DNA from: Glossina fuscipes
Taxonomy: Eukaryota > Arthropoda > Insecta > Diptera > Glossinidae
Reading direction: 5' to 3'
Assembly: GCF_014805625.2 (NCBI RefSeq)
Contig: NW_024003803.1
Location: forward strand, 1,234,592-1,298,591
Length of the DNA stretch: 64,000 nucleotides
This document shows, in pieces, positions 1 to 10,384 of this stretch; the first letter of the stretch is position 1; each line of letters starts with the position of its first letter. The notes under the pieces were generated by a model that saw only the letters and a list, made by a program, of their open reading frames with translations, made no database searches and was not told where the DNA came from. The translations under genes were made by a program, and so were the position numbers.

Positions 1-605
1 CGTTTTCAGCTCATTAACGTACTGAAACCCATTTGTGGTACCTGACCCTTTTGTATAATTAAACTATATTTCGGTTTAGTGAGGCCAAAATTAGAATATG
101 ATTGTTCTCTCTTATTGGACATTTCAAATAAAGATTTTCTGAAGGTTTGGAGAAATCAATGAAATCGCCTTCGTCTGGCTCTTGGTGACATGAAATCTAC
201 ACACAGATTAAGCTTGGAACAGATGACAAATGTTATGTTTCTGCAAGAAAGATTTCGTTTACTCGCCAATTTTTCACTTAATAAAATTCTATCTTCTAAG
301 AATCATTTGGCGTTACCTTTTATTTACGAACTTCTGTCGCACAACTACTCTGCTTATTTTTTTTTAATTTTCCCTGAGAAAATTAATAATTTCAACATTC
401 TCAGAACTGATGTACATAGCTTAATCAATCTTCTTTTTAGTTCTCAAGTTCAAGTTCACAATTACTCCAGCAGAAGCGCTACTGCTACTCGTGTTGGTTA
501 ATACTAATCGGAAGCATTTTTACTCATGTTTACTGATGGATCTAAGAGCGATGTTGTAGGCTCCGGCTTTTCCTTTCCAAATATTAATATAGAAGCTTAC
601 TTCTC
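1..605 (+). mobile_element. Element A, 5' part: LINE RT C-terminus and start of RNase H (degenerate)
   Basis: Conceptual translation, moving between frames, gives the C-terminal end of a non-LTR retrotransposon RT: a segment reading GLVRPKLEYD near 80-115, then LRLALGDMKS near 170-195 and LLANFSLNKILSSKNH near 260-305. The start of an RNase H domain follows at about 526-605, where TDGSKS (526-555) carries the first catalytic Asp. That order, RT tail then RNase H, is typical of I/LOA-type LINEs. In-frame stops (for example TGA near 159) show that it is dead. The domain stops abruptly at about 605 and resumes at about 4619, because element B copy 1 sits inside it. The left end of the element lies outside the window. 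The clade is inferred from domain order, not from a tree. Confidence 0.8.
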
Positions 606-638
606 AGTCTGGCAACTGCCGCACGTGAGATCGTACGT
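604..638 (+). promoter_or_regulatory. Putative internal LINE promoter (Inr + DPE)
   Basis: TCAGTC at 604-609 matches the fly initiator. Taking A606 as +1, positions +28 to +33 (633-638) read GTACGT, matching the downstream promoter element RGWYVT at five of six positions. Jockey-type LINEs of flies start transcription at base one from just such a TATA-less Inr+DPE pair, so this also supports 606 as the element's true 5' end. There is no TATA box in the expected place. Activity is inferred only. Confidence 0.5.
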
Positions 639-1183
639 TTTTGTTAGTTTTATTGCTAAAATTTTTTATGTTTTCGTTTTATACGTGTTTAAAACTAGGT
701 TTATGTAAAAGTATAAAAGGTTTGAACGTGTAAAGTGTAAAAATTCATTATTTACATTAAAACTTTTGTGATTTTCATTTTGGTTCTTGCGATTAGCACT
801 TGTGATCGCAAATCTAAATCTCTTTCGAGTCTTATCTAGTTTTTTCTTTTCAGCTTTTTTTATTATTTTTTTTATTTTCTTCCTTTGGTGTGAATAGCTT
901 TTCTCTTCGCTGTTTACCGTTGCTTTAGTAGTGTAGATCTTACGTGTAATTTCAGAAAAAATTTAAGAGAAAATTTTTCTGATTTGTATTCTCTCTTTTT
1001 TATCGGGCTTCCAGTTTGGTTTTGCTTTCTACTGTTCTTTTTCTCTCTTGTTACAGTGACAACGTAACGGAGAAGTTTTATTAAATTTTTTAAAATTGTA
1101 GATAAACTTAAAGTAGTGGATTCTTTTGAATTTTTTTTCTTTTTGGTCCTAATAATTCAATTCTTTCTTTTCGTTGGATTGAC

Positions 1184-2251
1184 ATGGAGTGCTTATATAC
1201 ACCATGTCGCGCAAAAACAGGACCGGAATCGGACAGATTCGTTTCTTGTTGGCTCTGCGAGCGCTTTGGTCATGCAAAGTGTGCCGGTATTCTCGGCCGT
1301 GCTGCTGACGCAGTCGCTGACCCTTCTAAAGGCTTAAGATGGTCATGTCCTGACTGTAGGCAGCGGGACATTGATTTCTACAAACTTTTCATAGAGACAC
1401 GTAATAGTTTCTCAAAATTGAGTAGAAATCTCGGCTCTTTGTGGGAGAAGTTTGAGCTAATTAAATCTAGGTTTGATGAGTGCCGTTTTATTGAGCACTC
1501 ATCTTCTACCCAAGCCAGAAAACTAACTACTCGCAGCGTAACGTGTGGAACGTCACCTCTGAGTTCCTCCAAATCTGATTCGTTGGTACAAGTTATCGCT
1601 CCCTCTAATTCTAAAATGAACATTAATGTTTCCGATATCGCTGAGTCGGTTGGTAACAAAACAGTTACAAACAAGCCGGCAAGTCCTTCGATTTCAAGCT
1701 ACGCTGAAGTGGCAAGGGTATCTCCACCAAGAGCCGCCACTCACTCTAATCAAGTGCCATCGCCTAAAAATAATGAAGAGAAAAATAAATCATCCTCTTC
1801 ACCTGGCTGTTCGCACGTGAACGCTGGTCATACTGGGCAAGTCGCACAAGCTGCTGGTGCAAGGGCGATAACGCCATCTATATTTTCCCAAAGTCTATAC
1901 TCCCCAAGCGTGAACCCTCCTGTTCCAAGTGATGACATTTGCAACACGGCAGTTCCTCCCAGAAAGGCAATATTTGAGTCAAGATTGGCACCTGAAACAT
2001 GGGTGGATAACGTAAAGAGTTATCTGGTGGCGAAAGCCCCATCAGTCAACTTAAAACGTGTTAGCATTTTCAAAATGGCTGCTTCTTAATCTAGGGCAAT
2101 CTCCTCTTTTCAAATAGTAGGTTCGACTGAAAACAGTGATATGTTGTTAAACAAACCATTGTGGCCAGTAGGATCCTTAATTAAAGAATTTATCCCTCGA
2201 GATCGTCCCCGTAATACCAAAGCAATAGTCTTGTCGCCTTTAAAAAACTAA
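1184..2251 (+). pseudogene. Element B copy 1 ORF1 (PHD-like zinc finger, gag-like protein), one nonsense mutation
   Basis: Starts at ATG 1184 and would encode 355 residues. The N-terminus has a PHD/RING-like Cys/His pattern: CLYTPC at residues 3-8, then CWLCERFGHAKC and WSCPDC. This is the zinc finger seen in ORF1 of many CR1-group LINEs. A Ser/Pro/Asn-rich linker follows, and then a conserved C-terminal block containing RLAPETWVDN. TAA at 2087-2089 interrupts it; copy 2 has CAA (Gln) there, so this is a single C-to-T nonsense change. Beyond it the frame stays open to TAA 2249-2251, which directly abuts the ORF2 ATG. ORF1 proteins of this type bind RNA and form the ribonucleoprotein particle (family knowledge). 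Confidence 0.82.
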
Positions 2252-4150
2252 ATGTTTCTTCAGGCCCATTATCTCTCATTTATCAAATTGTCATCGTTCT
2301 ACAATACTTTAAATCTAGCTATTGCTGCATCTGCTCCGATCAAGCAGTGCCGACCTCGAAGCAGGTTTCTCCCCTGGTTTAATAAGACAAGTAAATATTA
2401 CAAGAATAGAAAAAACACGCTATTCAAAAAATATTCGAAAAGTGGCTCTGCGCTCGACTATTTCGCTTACTCGGTGGCGAGGCATAGATTTAACTCCCTC
2501 AATCACCATTGTTACTGCAGATACCTTCAGTTCAATAAATCTTCTCTGTTTGCTAATCCTAAATACTTTTTTAAATTTGTTAACTCTAAAAGAAAAATTT
2601 CCACATATCCCTCTCCTGTTTCTTTTAATGGGTCTGATTCCTCGGATGATGTTGAAATCTCAAATCTGTTTGCTGAGTATTTCCGACGAAACTTTTCGAT
2701 TGCTAATTTGGATTTATCAGCAAACTACCCATATCCTATAACTAACTCCGTCGCAGTTCCTAACTTGGTTATTTCGGAAGATGACGTTTCTAAAGGGTTG
2801 AGTTCTCTAAAATACAGTTGTGAACCTGGACCTGATGGAATTCCATCATGTGTACTTAAATCTTGCGCTGCCGAGTTATGTGTTTTGATATCAAAGATTT
2901 TTAAACTGTCCTTGTATTTAGGTGTTTTCCCTTCATGTTGGAAGAGTAGTTTCCTTATTCCTATCCAGAAAAGTGGAAGTAGACAATTTGTTGAGAACTA
3001 CAGAGCCATAGCCAAGTTGGGTGTCTTGCCCAAGTTGTTCGAGCGAATTGTGACTCAGCATTTGACCTTTGCCATTACTTCGTATATTTCTCCGCACCAG
3101 CACGGCTTTCGGCAAGGGCGATTTACAGTCACCAACTTGTTAGAGTTTACTTGTCATGTTTTCAAAGCTTTTTTTTGTGGCTCTCGCACAGATATGATAT
3201 ACACTGATTTAAGCAAAGCGTTTGATATGGTTAACCATAACTTACTTAGCATTAAACTCTAAGCCTCTGGATTCCCTTTCTATTTGATGAAATGGATAAG
3301 CTCTTATCTGCACAACAGATCCTTCAGGGTTTTGTTCAATTTTATCACCTCGGATCAATTCCACGTTATATCTGGCGTACCTCAAGGAAGTCACTAAGGT
3401 CCCATTTTATTTAGTTTATACATTAACGATCTTCCATCGGTGCTTAATTCCAGCCAGATCTTAATGTATGCGGATGATGTGAAATTGTTTTCCTCCTTCG
3501 CTCTTGAATCGCAATCACATCAGCTTCAAGGTGATTTGGATAATTTTGTTGCATGGTGCTCTGTGAATCTTCTGAAAGTAAATCTGAGCAAATGTAAGAA
3601 GCTTTCTATCCCAAGAAGAAAGTCATTCATTACTCAGTATTTCATAGGTTCGCATACGTCGGAGGACGTCGATTCGATCACAGATTTAGGCGTTTTATTT
3701 GACCATAGGTTACGTTTCAACTTGCATATTGAGCTCTGGATAAGCAAAGCTAGGTCCGCGCTTGGTTTTATAAAAAGGTGGTCCAAAGAGCTTGATGATC
3801 CCTACATTACGAAAAGGCTGTATATGTGTTTGGTTAGACTCATACTCGAGTATTCCTCTGTTGTTTGGTCCCTTTCGTATAGGTGCTATGTAGATTCAAT
3901 TGAATCTGTTCAAAAGCAATTCTTGCTAGTTGCCCTTAGAAAGTTGGGTTTGGATACGATTGCCTCTCTTCTTCCCTATGAAAATAGGTTGCTTCTGCTG
4001 TCCTTACCGTCTCTTGAGAAACGTAGGTTTGTTCTTGACGTTTCCTTTGTAATCAAAGTAATAAATGGTGCTATATACTCGCCTTTATGACTTGGTGAAA
4101 TAAGTTTTAATGTCCCTAACCGCTCCTCTAGGCACTTTAACTTGGTTTAG
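2252..4150 (+). pseudogene. Element B copy 1 ORF2: reverse transcriptase, endonuclease domain deleted
   Basis: ATG 2252 follows the ORF1 stop with no spacer (TAAATG) and in the same frame. One frame runs to TAG 4148-4150, broken by TAA 3260, TAA 3395 and TGA 4088. Visible RT motifs are GPDGIPSCVLKS, LIPIQKSGSRQFVENYR, HGFRQGR, YTDLSKAFD (motif A), SGVPQGSH (motif B) and MYADDVKLF (motif C, catalytic Asp pair). The thumb region and a C-terminal FNVPNR block follow. Of the N-terminal AP-type endonuclease only about eight codons remain: about 820 bp, present in copy 2 at roughly 18822-19640, are missing near 2277. The stops at 3260 and 4088 are also present in copy 2; those at 2087 and 3395 are not. 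Confidence 0.88.
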
Positions 4151-4618
4151 CTTAGTCAGTGTGAATATAATTTGAGCTGTTTAGTCCGCTCAGAGTAGTT
4201 TGCAAGAACCTAAATGACGTCTATCACTTATTCTCGTTATCGGACTCTTTAAGGTGCATTAAAGCAACATTGCTTAATACGCGCGATTTACCTATGTCTT
4301 ACTTAAACTAGCTTTTATCCTTAAAAGTCGTTATGATTGGAAAATGAATTGTTGTTAAGTATTATCGGTTGCCAGGCGTATGCATTCACTTGCAATTTGG
4401 TCCTGTACCGGTTGTGCGTGTTGCTCTATGCTAGTTGTGTACATGCTTTTTTTCTTCTTTTCTTCTTTTTCTTTTCTTCTTATTTGTTTTATTGTACTTA
4501 TACTAAGTTTTATTATTAATTTAATATAAATTTTGTTTTAAGTGCCAATTAAACTCGACTGTTATTTGCCTAGTCGAGTTTTGTGTATAAGTGGAATTAA
4601 AATAAATAAATAAATAAA
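4151..4618 (+). other. Element B copy 1 3' UTR and AAAT tail
   Basis: Non-coding 3' end conserved in copies 2 (16554-16971, inverted) and 3 (52173-52700, inverted). Shared blocks include GCGCGATTTACCTATGTC and a pyrimidine-rich TTTTCTTCTTTT stretch. The end is an AAAT repeat at about 4598-4618. This is the template end recognised by the element's RT during target-primed reverse transcription. Confidence 0.8.
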
Positions 4619-5365
4619 TCACTCACCGACATTTTTGGCTGAATGGCTTGCGGTCGTGGAAACCATCCGCTTAGCGAGTACTCATCTTCAAAAGAAATTC
4701 CGTATAGTGTTAGACAGTGAATATGTTTTATACGCTTTGCACTCATTTCCATCACGTAAAACCGACACTTAGTTATTACAAATCACATTTTTACCATATA
4801 GCCTCAAATCTGATACACATTATTTGGGTGCCCACTTATGGGCATTTTTGGCAGCACCACTGCAGATAAAATTGCATCGTCCAGTCCATTTTAATGATCG
4901 TGTTTTGATTTCTGCAGATTTGAGGGCAATCGACAAGAAGCAATCGGCTTTTTTTGGCAATAGCGATGGAAATTCATTTCTTGGTCGTCACTTATAATCA
5001 CACGAGATGTAATGATCATCTATTCAAAAACAACATAGTGAATAGCCCTTTGTGTACATGTGGGGTCTTGCAATCTCCTGATCATATCCTGTTTGTCTGA
5101 CCGAGTGTTGCCACTTCTATTGGCCATTCCACACTTTGTAGACTGGGTATATGTGGTCTTCAAGACCGCAGCATTCTTAACATTTTGCAATCTTTTCTTT
5201 TTTTAACTCATGTCAAGATATAATATATAAGCGTTTACAGCCAAATTAAACCTACTCTCACACTTATCAGTTCTTTTATAACATACTTTACACTCATGGA
5301 CTACATTACTTCTACTAAGAAATTTACACCATTCACTGTTCTATCCTACGTTGCGGACGAGTAAT
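4619..5365 (+). mobile_element. Element A, 3' part: rest of RNase H and C-terminal Cys/His region
   Basis: The reading frame broken at 605 resumes here. FLAEWLAVVETIRLAST supplies the RNase H Glu. FRIVLDSEYVLYAL (near 4697-4740) has the next Asp. HIIWVPTYG and ADKIASSSPF match the end of LINE RNase H domains. A Cys/His segment follows, NSPLCTCGVLQSPDHILF near 5040-5095, of the kind found after RNase H in I-like elements. Several frameshifts and stops are present. Coding resemblance fades by about 5365. Together with 1-605 this is one LINE split by element B. Confidence 0.8.
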
Positions 5366-8300
5366 ATAGATAATTTAGTATAATTTTTAAAATAACGTCA
5401 CGGACGCATAGCACGAAACATAGACAAGGCTTTAATCAAATATAGTTTGATTACGAAATACCATGGAATAATAAAATACATAAATATTAATAATTATATA
5501 GCGAAACTGGCCCTAACTTTACTAAGGCTCAAGCTGTGTTTACATTGGGCCTTTTCTACACATCTCAGCAAATTTTCGACTGTTGATTTGCTGAATAGAA
5601 AGAGAAGATTTACTTTTCATAAAATTAAGCAAACGTAGAATGAAGAGGTTTCTTTATAAATATTAATTAAATTTATAAAGTTCTTAAGTTGTAGTCTTGG
5701 AATTGAAAACTAATTTTAGAGCCAAATAATAAAAAACCATGCTTATAAAATATTTCAAAACTTTAAACCTGTTTTCCTCCAAATACGATGTTTCAAAACG
5801 ACAGTCGGTATGACCCTCAACAATTGTAATTATTTTCATTCATACTAAAATATCACCAAAACGTGCAATTTTTAAAAAATTAATCTTAGTCGTGTTTATG
5901 AACGGCAAACTGCTTTTTTTTGTTCGAAAATTTGCCGTTTCCAATTAAATATCGCTAGCCACATAAAAATAAATATTTGTACAATCCCTCTACATTTCGT
6001 TAATTGAGTGATTTTTAGATTCACGTTATCGACATTATATTGCGTACTGTAGGCCCATTTCTTTTTTGCAGCTTTTAAATATTTTTTAAAGTTACTTTTT
6101 GTTAATGTTTATGTTCGAGTGGTTACTATACAGTATCGAGTAAAAAGGAAAAAATGATTAAAATAAGGCGAAAATATTGGTGGGGAGATTTGAAGCCCTT
6201 TGCGAGACGTTCAATTTTTCATTTGCTTCAATCTCGCGACGATTGAGTTATTTATGAGGTCATCCCCCTGTCAAGGACAAACGGGGAAGATTTTAGGCAT
6301 GCCTTATTGAATTTTTACTGCGCCCACGTTATTTTGCAATCGTAGCGATCCACCAGGCGTACCAATGCGGTCACGAAATATTTCGTTCATATGCACGTGC
6401 AGCTGGCTAATTCGTGTGTCGAAAGCCGTGAGTGCCGTGAAAGCTGTTAGAAAATGCGTCGCTACCAAAAAGGTATGGAAACATTCCTTCAGCAAGGCTC
6501 ATGGTTAGCCTAAATTATTTAGCTGGAATTGTGAGCAGCGAGTGGGTGTACTGCCATGAAAGATTATTAGTAGGAACCGAGTGCGAATACGTAAACCGAT
6601 AGCATGGGTCCTCACCCATATCCCTCCTGATTTTAACGAGAAACACCAACAACAATCCAAATCATTTCCGGTGTAAGTAAAACACTCGAATTTAATAGCC
6701 AGCGTAATCAATCTCAGTATTTACGGCTTATTTGAAATACCCAAAGTAGATACGACAAATCGGATGGCCGATGGAAAAATGTATCACAGTTACAACGAAT
6801 TACTTATGTAGCTGCCGCTCACTTTACTATGCTATATGTGACACTGCGTCACTTTAGGCATGCACTCTCTTGCTAGGGCTGAAATTGCTGTCCCACGTAG
6901 TGGACAAACGCAGTATATCAGTGACGCCATCCTGAAGGTGAGTTACAATAGTGAAGGCGGTATCTTAGTACCGGCATAAAGTCCGGTTCTAACGCCGACA
7001 GATGAGGAGCAAAACTACGTGAAAATTTCAAATTTAGCCTAGAATGGTTTCCAGTAGTGCCAGAATTTTACGAAAAAAGGCTAAAAACTTCTGCCATTGA
7101 ATCTCCTGCAGCACAGATCTTCAAGTTAGCGAACGCTAGAAGAGATATCTGGTATGAACTTTCGAGAAATTTTTAAACACTTCGATCCCATTAAGAAATG
7201 CTATTTTCTGATGAAATATAAAGTAGCGACTAAGCGGCGATCATGCCAGTCACCGAACGAGATGTAGATTTTGTCAAGAAATTGTATATATTACATCGCA
7301 TGTCAATCCTAAATGTATACCATCTATACTATTGACTCGAAAAATAATTACTCGGCAAAAGCAATACGCAACACCGGCAACTAGCAGCAGACGTGTTCAG
7401 CCGCGGACTTCTTTAATCTTAAACAATTTCTATCGCATACAATTATCATCAGAAAAAAAAAACTAGCGAGAAGCGACCCCTTTGGAAAGTAATCTGCGAG
7501 GCGAAGCTGCTCCATAACTAACAAATTTACCATTTCTTACAAAAGGTATTGAGATACTTCGAGTGCTTAATAATAGGGAACTGAATAAACAAGGACCCAA
7601 AAACGTAGCAGCTATAAAAAATTGTACAAGTTGCAAACAATCATCTAGAAGTAAACTGATGTAATTCAAGCGCTCCACTGAAAAGAAGGACGGTAGAGTG
7701 AAGGGCAGCAAAAAACTTTCGATAAATAGAAACACTTACTCATTGAAATAATTTTGCTTGCGCACATAATTCAGATTCTTAGCAATAAAACAAAGTTTCT
7801 TGCTAATGTGAAAGGATGTCGGAAGAAAGAGTCTCTAGTCTACCTATACAAAATTTTTGACGGTTATCAAGCTATGAATTGTCTCGAACATACACACCGC
7901 GTTGAACGCTGGTCGCTTCATATCCTACTATGGATTTGAATTACGTCTGTTGATCTGTGGCATGTGGTTTTTCAAACGAGAAATACGACAACTCCACATG
8001 TGAACCTTTAACCTAAACTAACTGTTTTCATTATTATCCACCCACGTTCAGACAAATTGTAAAATGTGTTCGAAGATGTGGAAAGAAATTCGCAGTTGGG
8101 CTCAAATTTTAGAGGTCTGTTTTCCATACAAAGCACAGCATCAGTATCTGTGGAAAAGTTCACGAAGTGGACGACAGCCGCACCTGTGTGCCATGTGTTT
8201 CTGTCATACGCGTAGAAACATTTTTTCTTTCCTTTATTTTAACCACATTTTAATGAAAGTTTCGCTTAAGCTAAACTTAACTAAATAAACAGGTTTGGTA

Positions 8301-9136
8301 CATTGCCAATTAAAAAAAAAACAGATCAGGTGTACTCAAGTCATTACGGAGAACAGTACGTTAGCTGGTGGCCGCTTTATGAAGAAATTGGGTACAAGAT
8401 GGCGATTCACTGCATTTTATACATCGCAAGAAAACTCGATAGAGAGAGTCAACTAGACGCTTAGATCAATTCCCAAAATATTTCTGTATCGATCAATATA
8501 ATGATGATCTCTAATTGTCCTGACGGTTGTATACAATCGCAAAAACTTAATATGTCAGAATGTTTGAGCAGTGTAAGCAGAGGCAGGAAAAAAATGATGC
8601 TCCGTGAGATGTTCACTGATCGATTCCAACTTATGCACTATGATGATTTTTTTTGAGAATTAAATACTAACCTAAATGTACATGTCAAGCGACAGAAAAT
8701 CACATTCCAAACGAAAACATGCATATATGTTTATCTTTTCCGCCGTTAGCCTGAGTATTTCTGGTTATGCAAAACAACAAAATAACAACGTTATATGCAT
8801 ATGATCACGTTTGCCTACTTGAATCAATCAAGGCATAGACGAAAATAGAACAGACATATATGAACTCATAAGGATAAATAAAACATTTGAGTCCCAAGTT
8901 CTTGATAACGACCTATGACATGTAAAAAGTATATAAAGCACATCCATTGATTATCGTTACACGTTGGCTCCATATATCTTCGTCAAATCACTCTCACTCA
9001 GAGTAGCGACTAAGGCATCTGCTGACAAGTCATAAACGGGTTCGAGGGGGTCTGTTTTCGTTGCGAGACGAACAAAAACTGCGATGGACATTTTGTATGA
9101 GCTGTTATGCTTAGACACCTTATTACGACTAACTTA
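5366..9136. other. No recognisable gene; AT-rich with a more GC-balanced block at about 6140-7450
   Basis: Short ORFs only, none resembling a known family. The stretch at about 6140-7450 is less AT-rich than its flanks and could be an old mobile element or exon remnant, but I could not match either strand to a protein family. I see no RNA gene or strong repeat. Confidence 0.4.
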
Positions 9137-9138
9137 TA

Positions 9139-9165
9139 TTAGTTTGGGGAAAAAGAAATCCATTA
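9139..9165 (+). repeat. Mariner left terminal inverted repeat
   Basis: Begins TTAGTTTGGGGAAAAAGAAA immediately after TA 9137-9138. It pairs with the right repeat over about 27 positions with two mismatches. This is the transposase binding and cleavage end. Confidence 0.9.
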
Positions 9166-9323
9166 GTTTTTCGGTAGATGGCTGCACTGATATATTTCTC
9201 GTAAAGTATCGATCAAACAATTTCAGATTTATGCTCGTTGGAAAGGTGACATTTCGCAGTAAAAAAAATTCTTTTGCTGTTTTTTGTTTGGTGCATTCAG
9301 TTGTGAGTTACAGCGTGTTAAAA

Positions 9324-10329
9324 ATGGAAGTGAACAAAGAGAAAATTCGGTACATTTTACAGTTTTTCTTTGACAAAGGCGAAAATGCAAGCCAGGCGGC
9401 TAAAATTGTGAATGGTGTTTATGGTTCCGACACTGTAACAGCCAATTATGTGCAATTTTGGTTCCGTTCAGGAATTTTTGATGTTAAAGCTGCACCTCGC
9501 ACAGGTAGGTCGTCGAAAATGTCGATAAAATCGGAGAAATGATCGAAGTTGACCGGCATGTTAGCAGTCGTAACATCGCCCAGGAGCTAAAAATCGATCA
9601 CTAAACAGTTTTAAACCATTTACGCAAAGCCGGATTCAAAAAGAAGCTCGATGTTTGGGATTAACAGAAAAAAACATGATGGATCGAATTTCCATCTGCG
9701 AAGCCTTGGCCAAACGGAATGAGATAGACCCATTTCTTAAACGGATGGTGACTGGAGATGAGAAATGGATCACATACGATAACCCTGTGCGAAAACGATC
9801 GTGGTCAAAGAGCGGTGAAGCACCTCAAACGGCCAGGAAGGTTTTGCTATGCATTTGGTGGGACTGGAAGAGGATTATTTATTATGAGTTGCTTCTATCT
9901 GGCCAAACGCTAAATTCTGATCTCTACTGTCAACAACTGGACCGTTTGAAGGTAGCGATTGACCAGAAACGGCCAGAATTGGCTAACAGGAGAGGTGTCG
10001 TGTTCCACCAGGACAACGCTAGGCCACACACATCTACAGTGACTCGCCAGAAACTTCGGAAGCTTGGTTGGGAAGTTTTAATGCATCCGCCATACAGTCC
10101 GGACTTGGCGCCAAGCGATTATCATCTTTTTCTTGCATTGCTAAATTTCTTTAATGATAAAAAATTGGAATCTAGGGAGGATTGTGAAAATCGACTATTA
10201 GAGTTTTTTGCAAATAGAGACCAGGACTTCTATGAGAGAGGCATTTTGAAGTTACCTTTAAAATGGCAACAAATCGTACAACAAAACGGTGCATATTTGA
10301 CCCAAATCGGAAAATCCGAAGCATGTTAA
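9324..10329 (+). pseudogene. Mariner transposase (DD34D), frameshifted
   Basis: The N-terminal HTH half starts at ATG 9324 (MEVNKEKIRYILQFFFDKGE). The frame breaks near 9525-9540, continues as VDKIGEMIEVDRHVSSRNIA, hits TAA near 9602-9604 and loses a few codons near 9657. The C-terminal half then reads cleanly from about 9655 to TAA 10327-10329. The catalytic DDE/D domain keeps TGDEKWI (first Asp), HQDNARPHTS (second Asp) and YSPDLAPSDYHLF (third Asp), with the mariner DD34D spacing. The product would cut and paste the element by binding its TIRs. Length (about 335-345 codons when read across the breaks) is normal for mariner. All catalytic Asp residues survive; only the HTH/linker half is damaged. 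Confidence 0.92.
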
Positions 10330-10355
10330 ATAAACTCCTGAAGTTCATATAAAAA

Positions 10356-10382
10356 TAATGAATTTCTTTTTCCCCAAGCTAA
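10356..10382 (-). repeat. Mariner right terminal inverted repeat
   Basis: Reads TTTCTTTTTCCCCAAGCTAA on the plus strand up to 10382, followed by TA at 10383-10384. It is the inverted partner of the left end. Confidence 0.9.
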
Positions 10383-10384
10383 TA

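Larger units (their letters stand above)
606..4618 (+). mobile_element. Element B copy 1: near-complete CR1/Jockey-group LINE nested in element A
   Basis: A 4.0-kb non-LTR retrotransposon with a 5' UTR (606-1183), ORF1 (1184-2251), ORF2 (2252-4150), a 3' UTR and a tail of AAAT repeats ending at 4618. The left edge is set by an Inr-like TCAGTC at 604-609 and by the break in the RNase H reading frame of element A. The right edge is set by the tail and by resumption of RNase H coding. Only a 3-bp candidate target duplication, TCA (604-606 and 4619-4621), is visible. A second copy at 16554-20432 is very similar: 10 differences in the last 216 residues of ORF2. Compared with it, copy 1 lacks about 820 bp that encode the endonuclease. 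Both ORFs carry stops, so the copy is inactive. Confidence 0.9.
9139..10382 (+). mobile_element. Mariner-family DNA transposon with both TIRs and TA duplication
   Basis: The 1244-bp element is bounded by inverted repeats of about 27 bp with two mismatches. The left begins TTAGTTTGGGGAAAAAGAAA at 9139; the right ends with the complement of TTAGCTTGGGGAAAAAGAAA at 10382. TA dinucleotides flank it at 9137-9138 and 10383-10384, the canonical Tc1/mariner target duplication. Size and internal transposase fit mariner. The transposase is broken, so the copy is non-autonomous, but the intact termini mean it could in principle still be a substrate. The subfamily (rosa- or mellifera-like is my guess) is not settled from sequence alone. 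Confidence 0.94.

Noticed and set aside
6140..7450. Possible LTR-element pol gene because of more balanced base composition
   Set aside because: No RT, protease, integrase or gag motif could be read on either strand.
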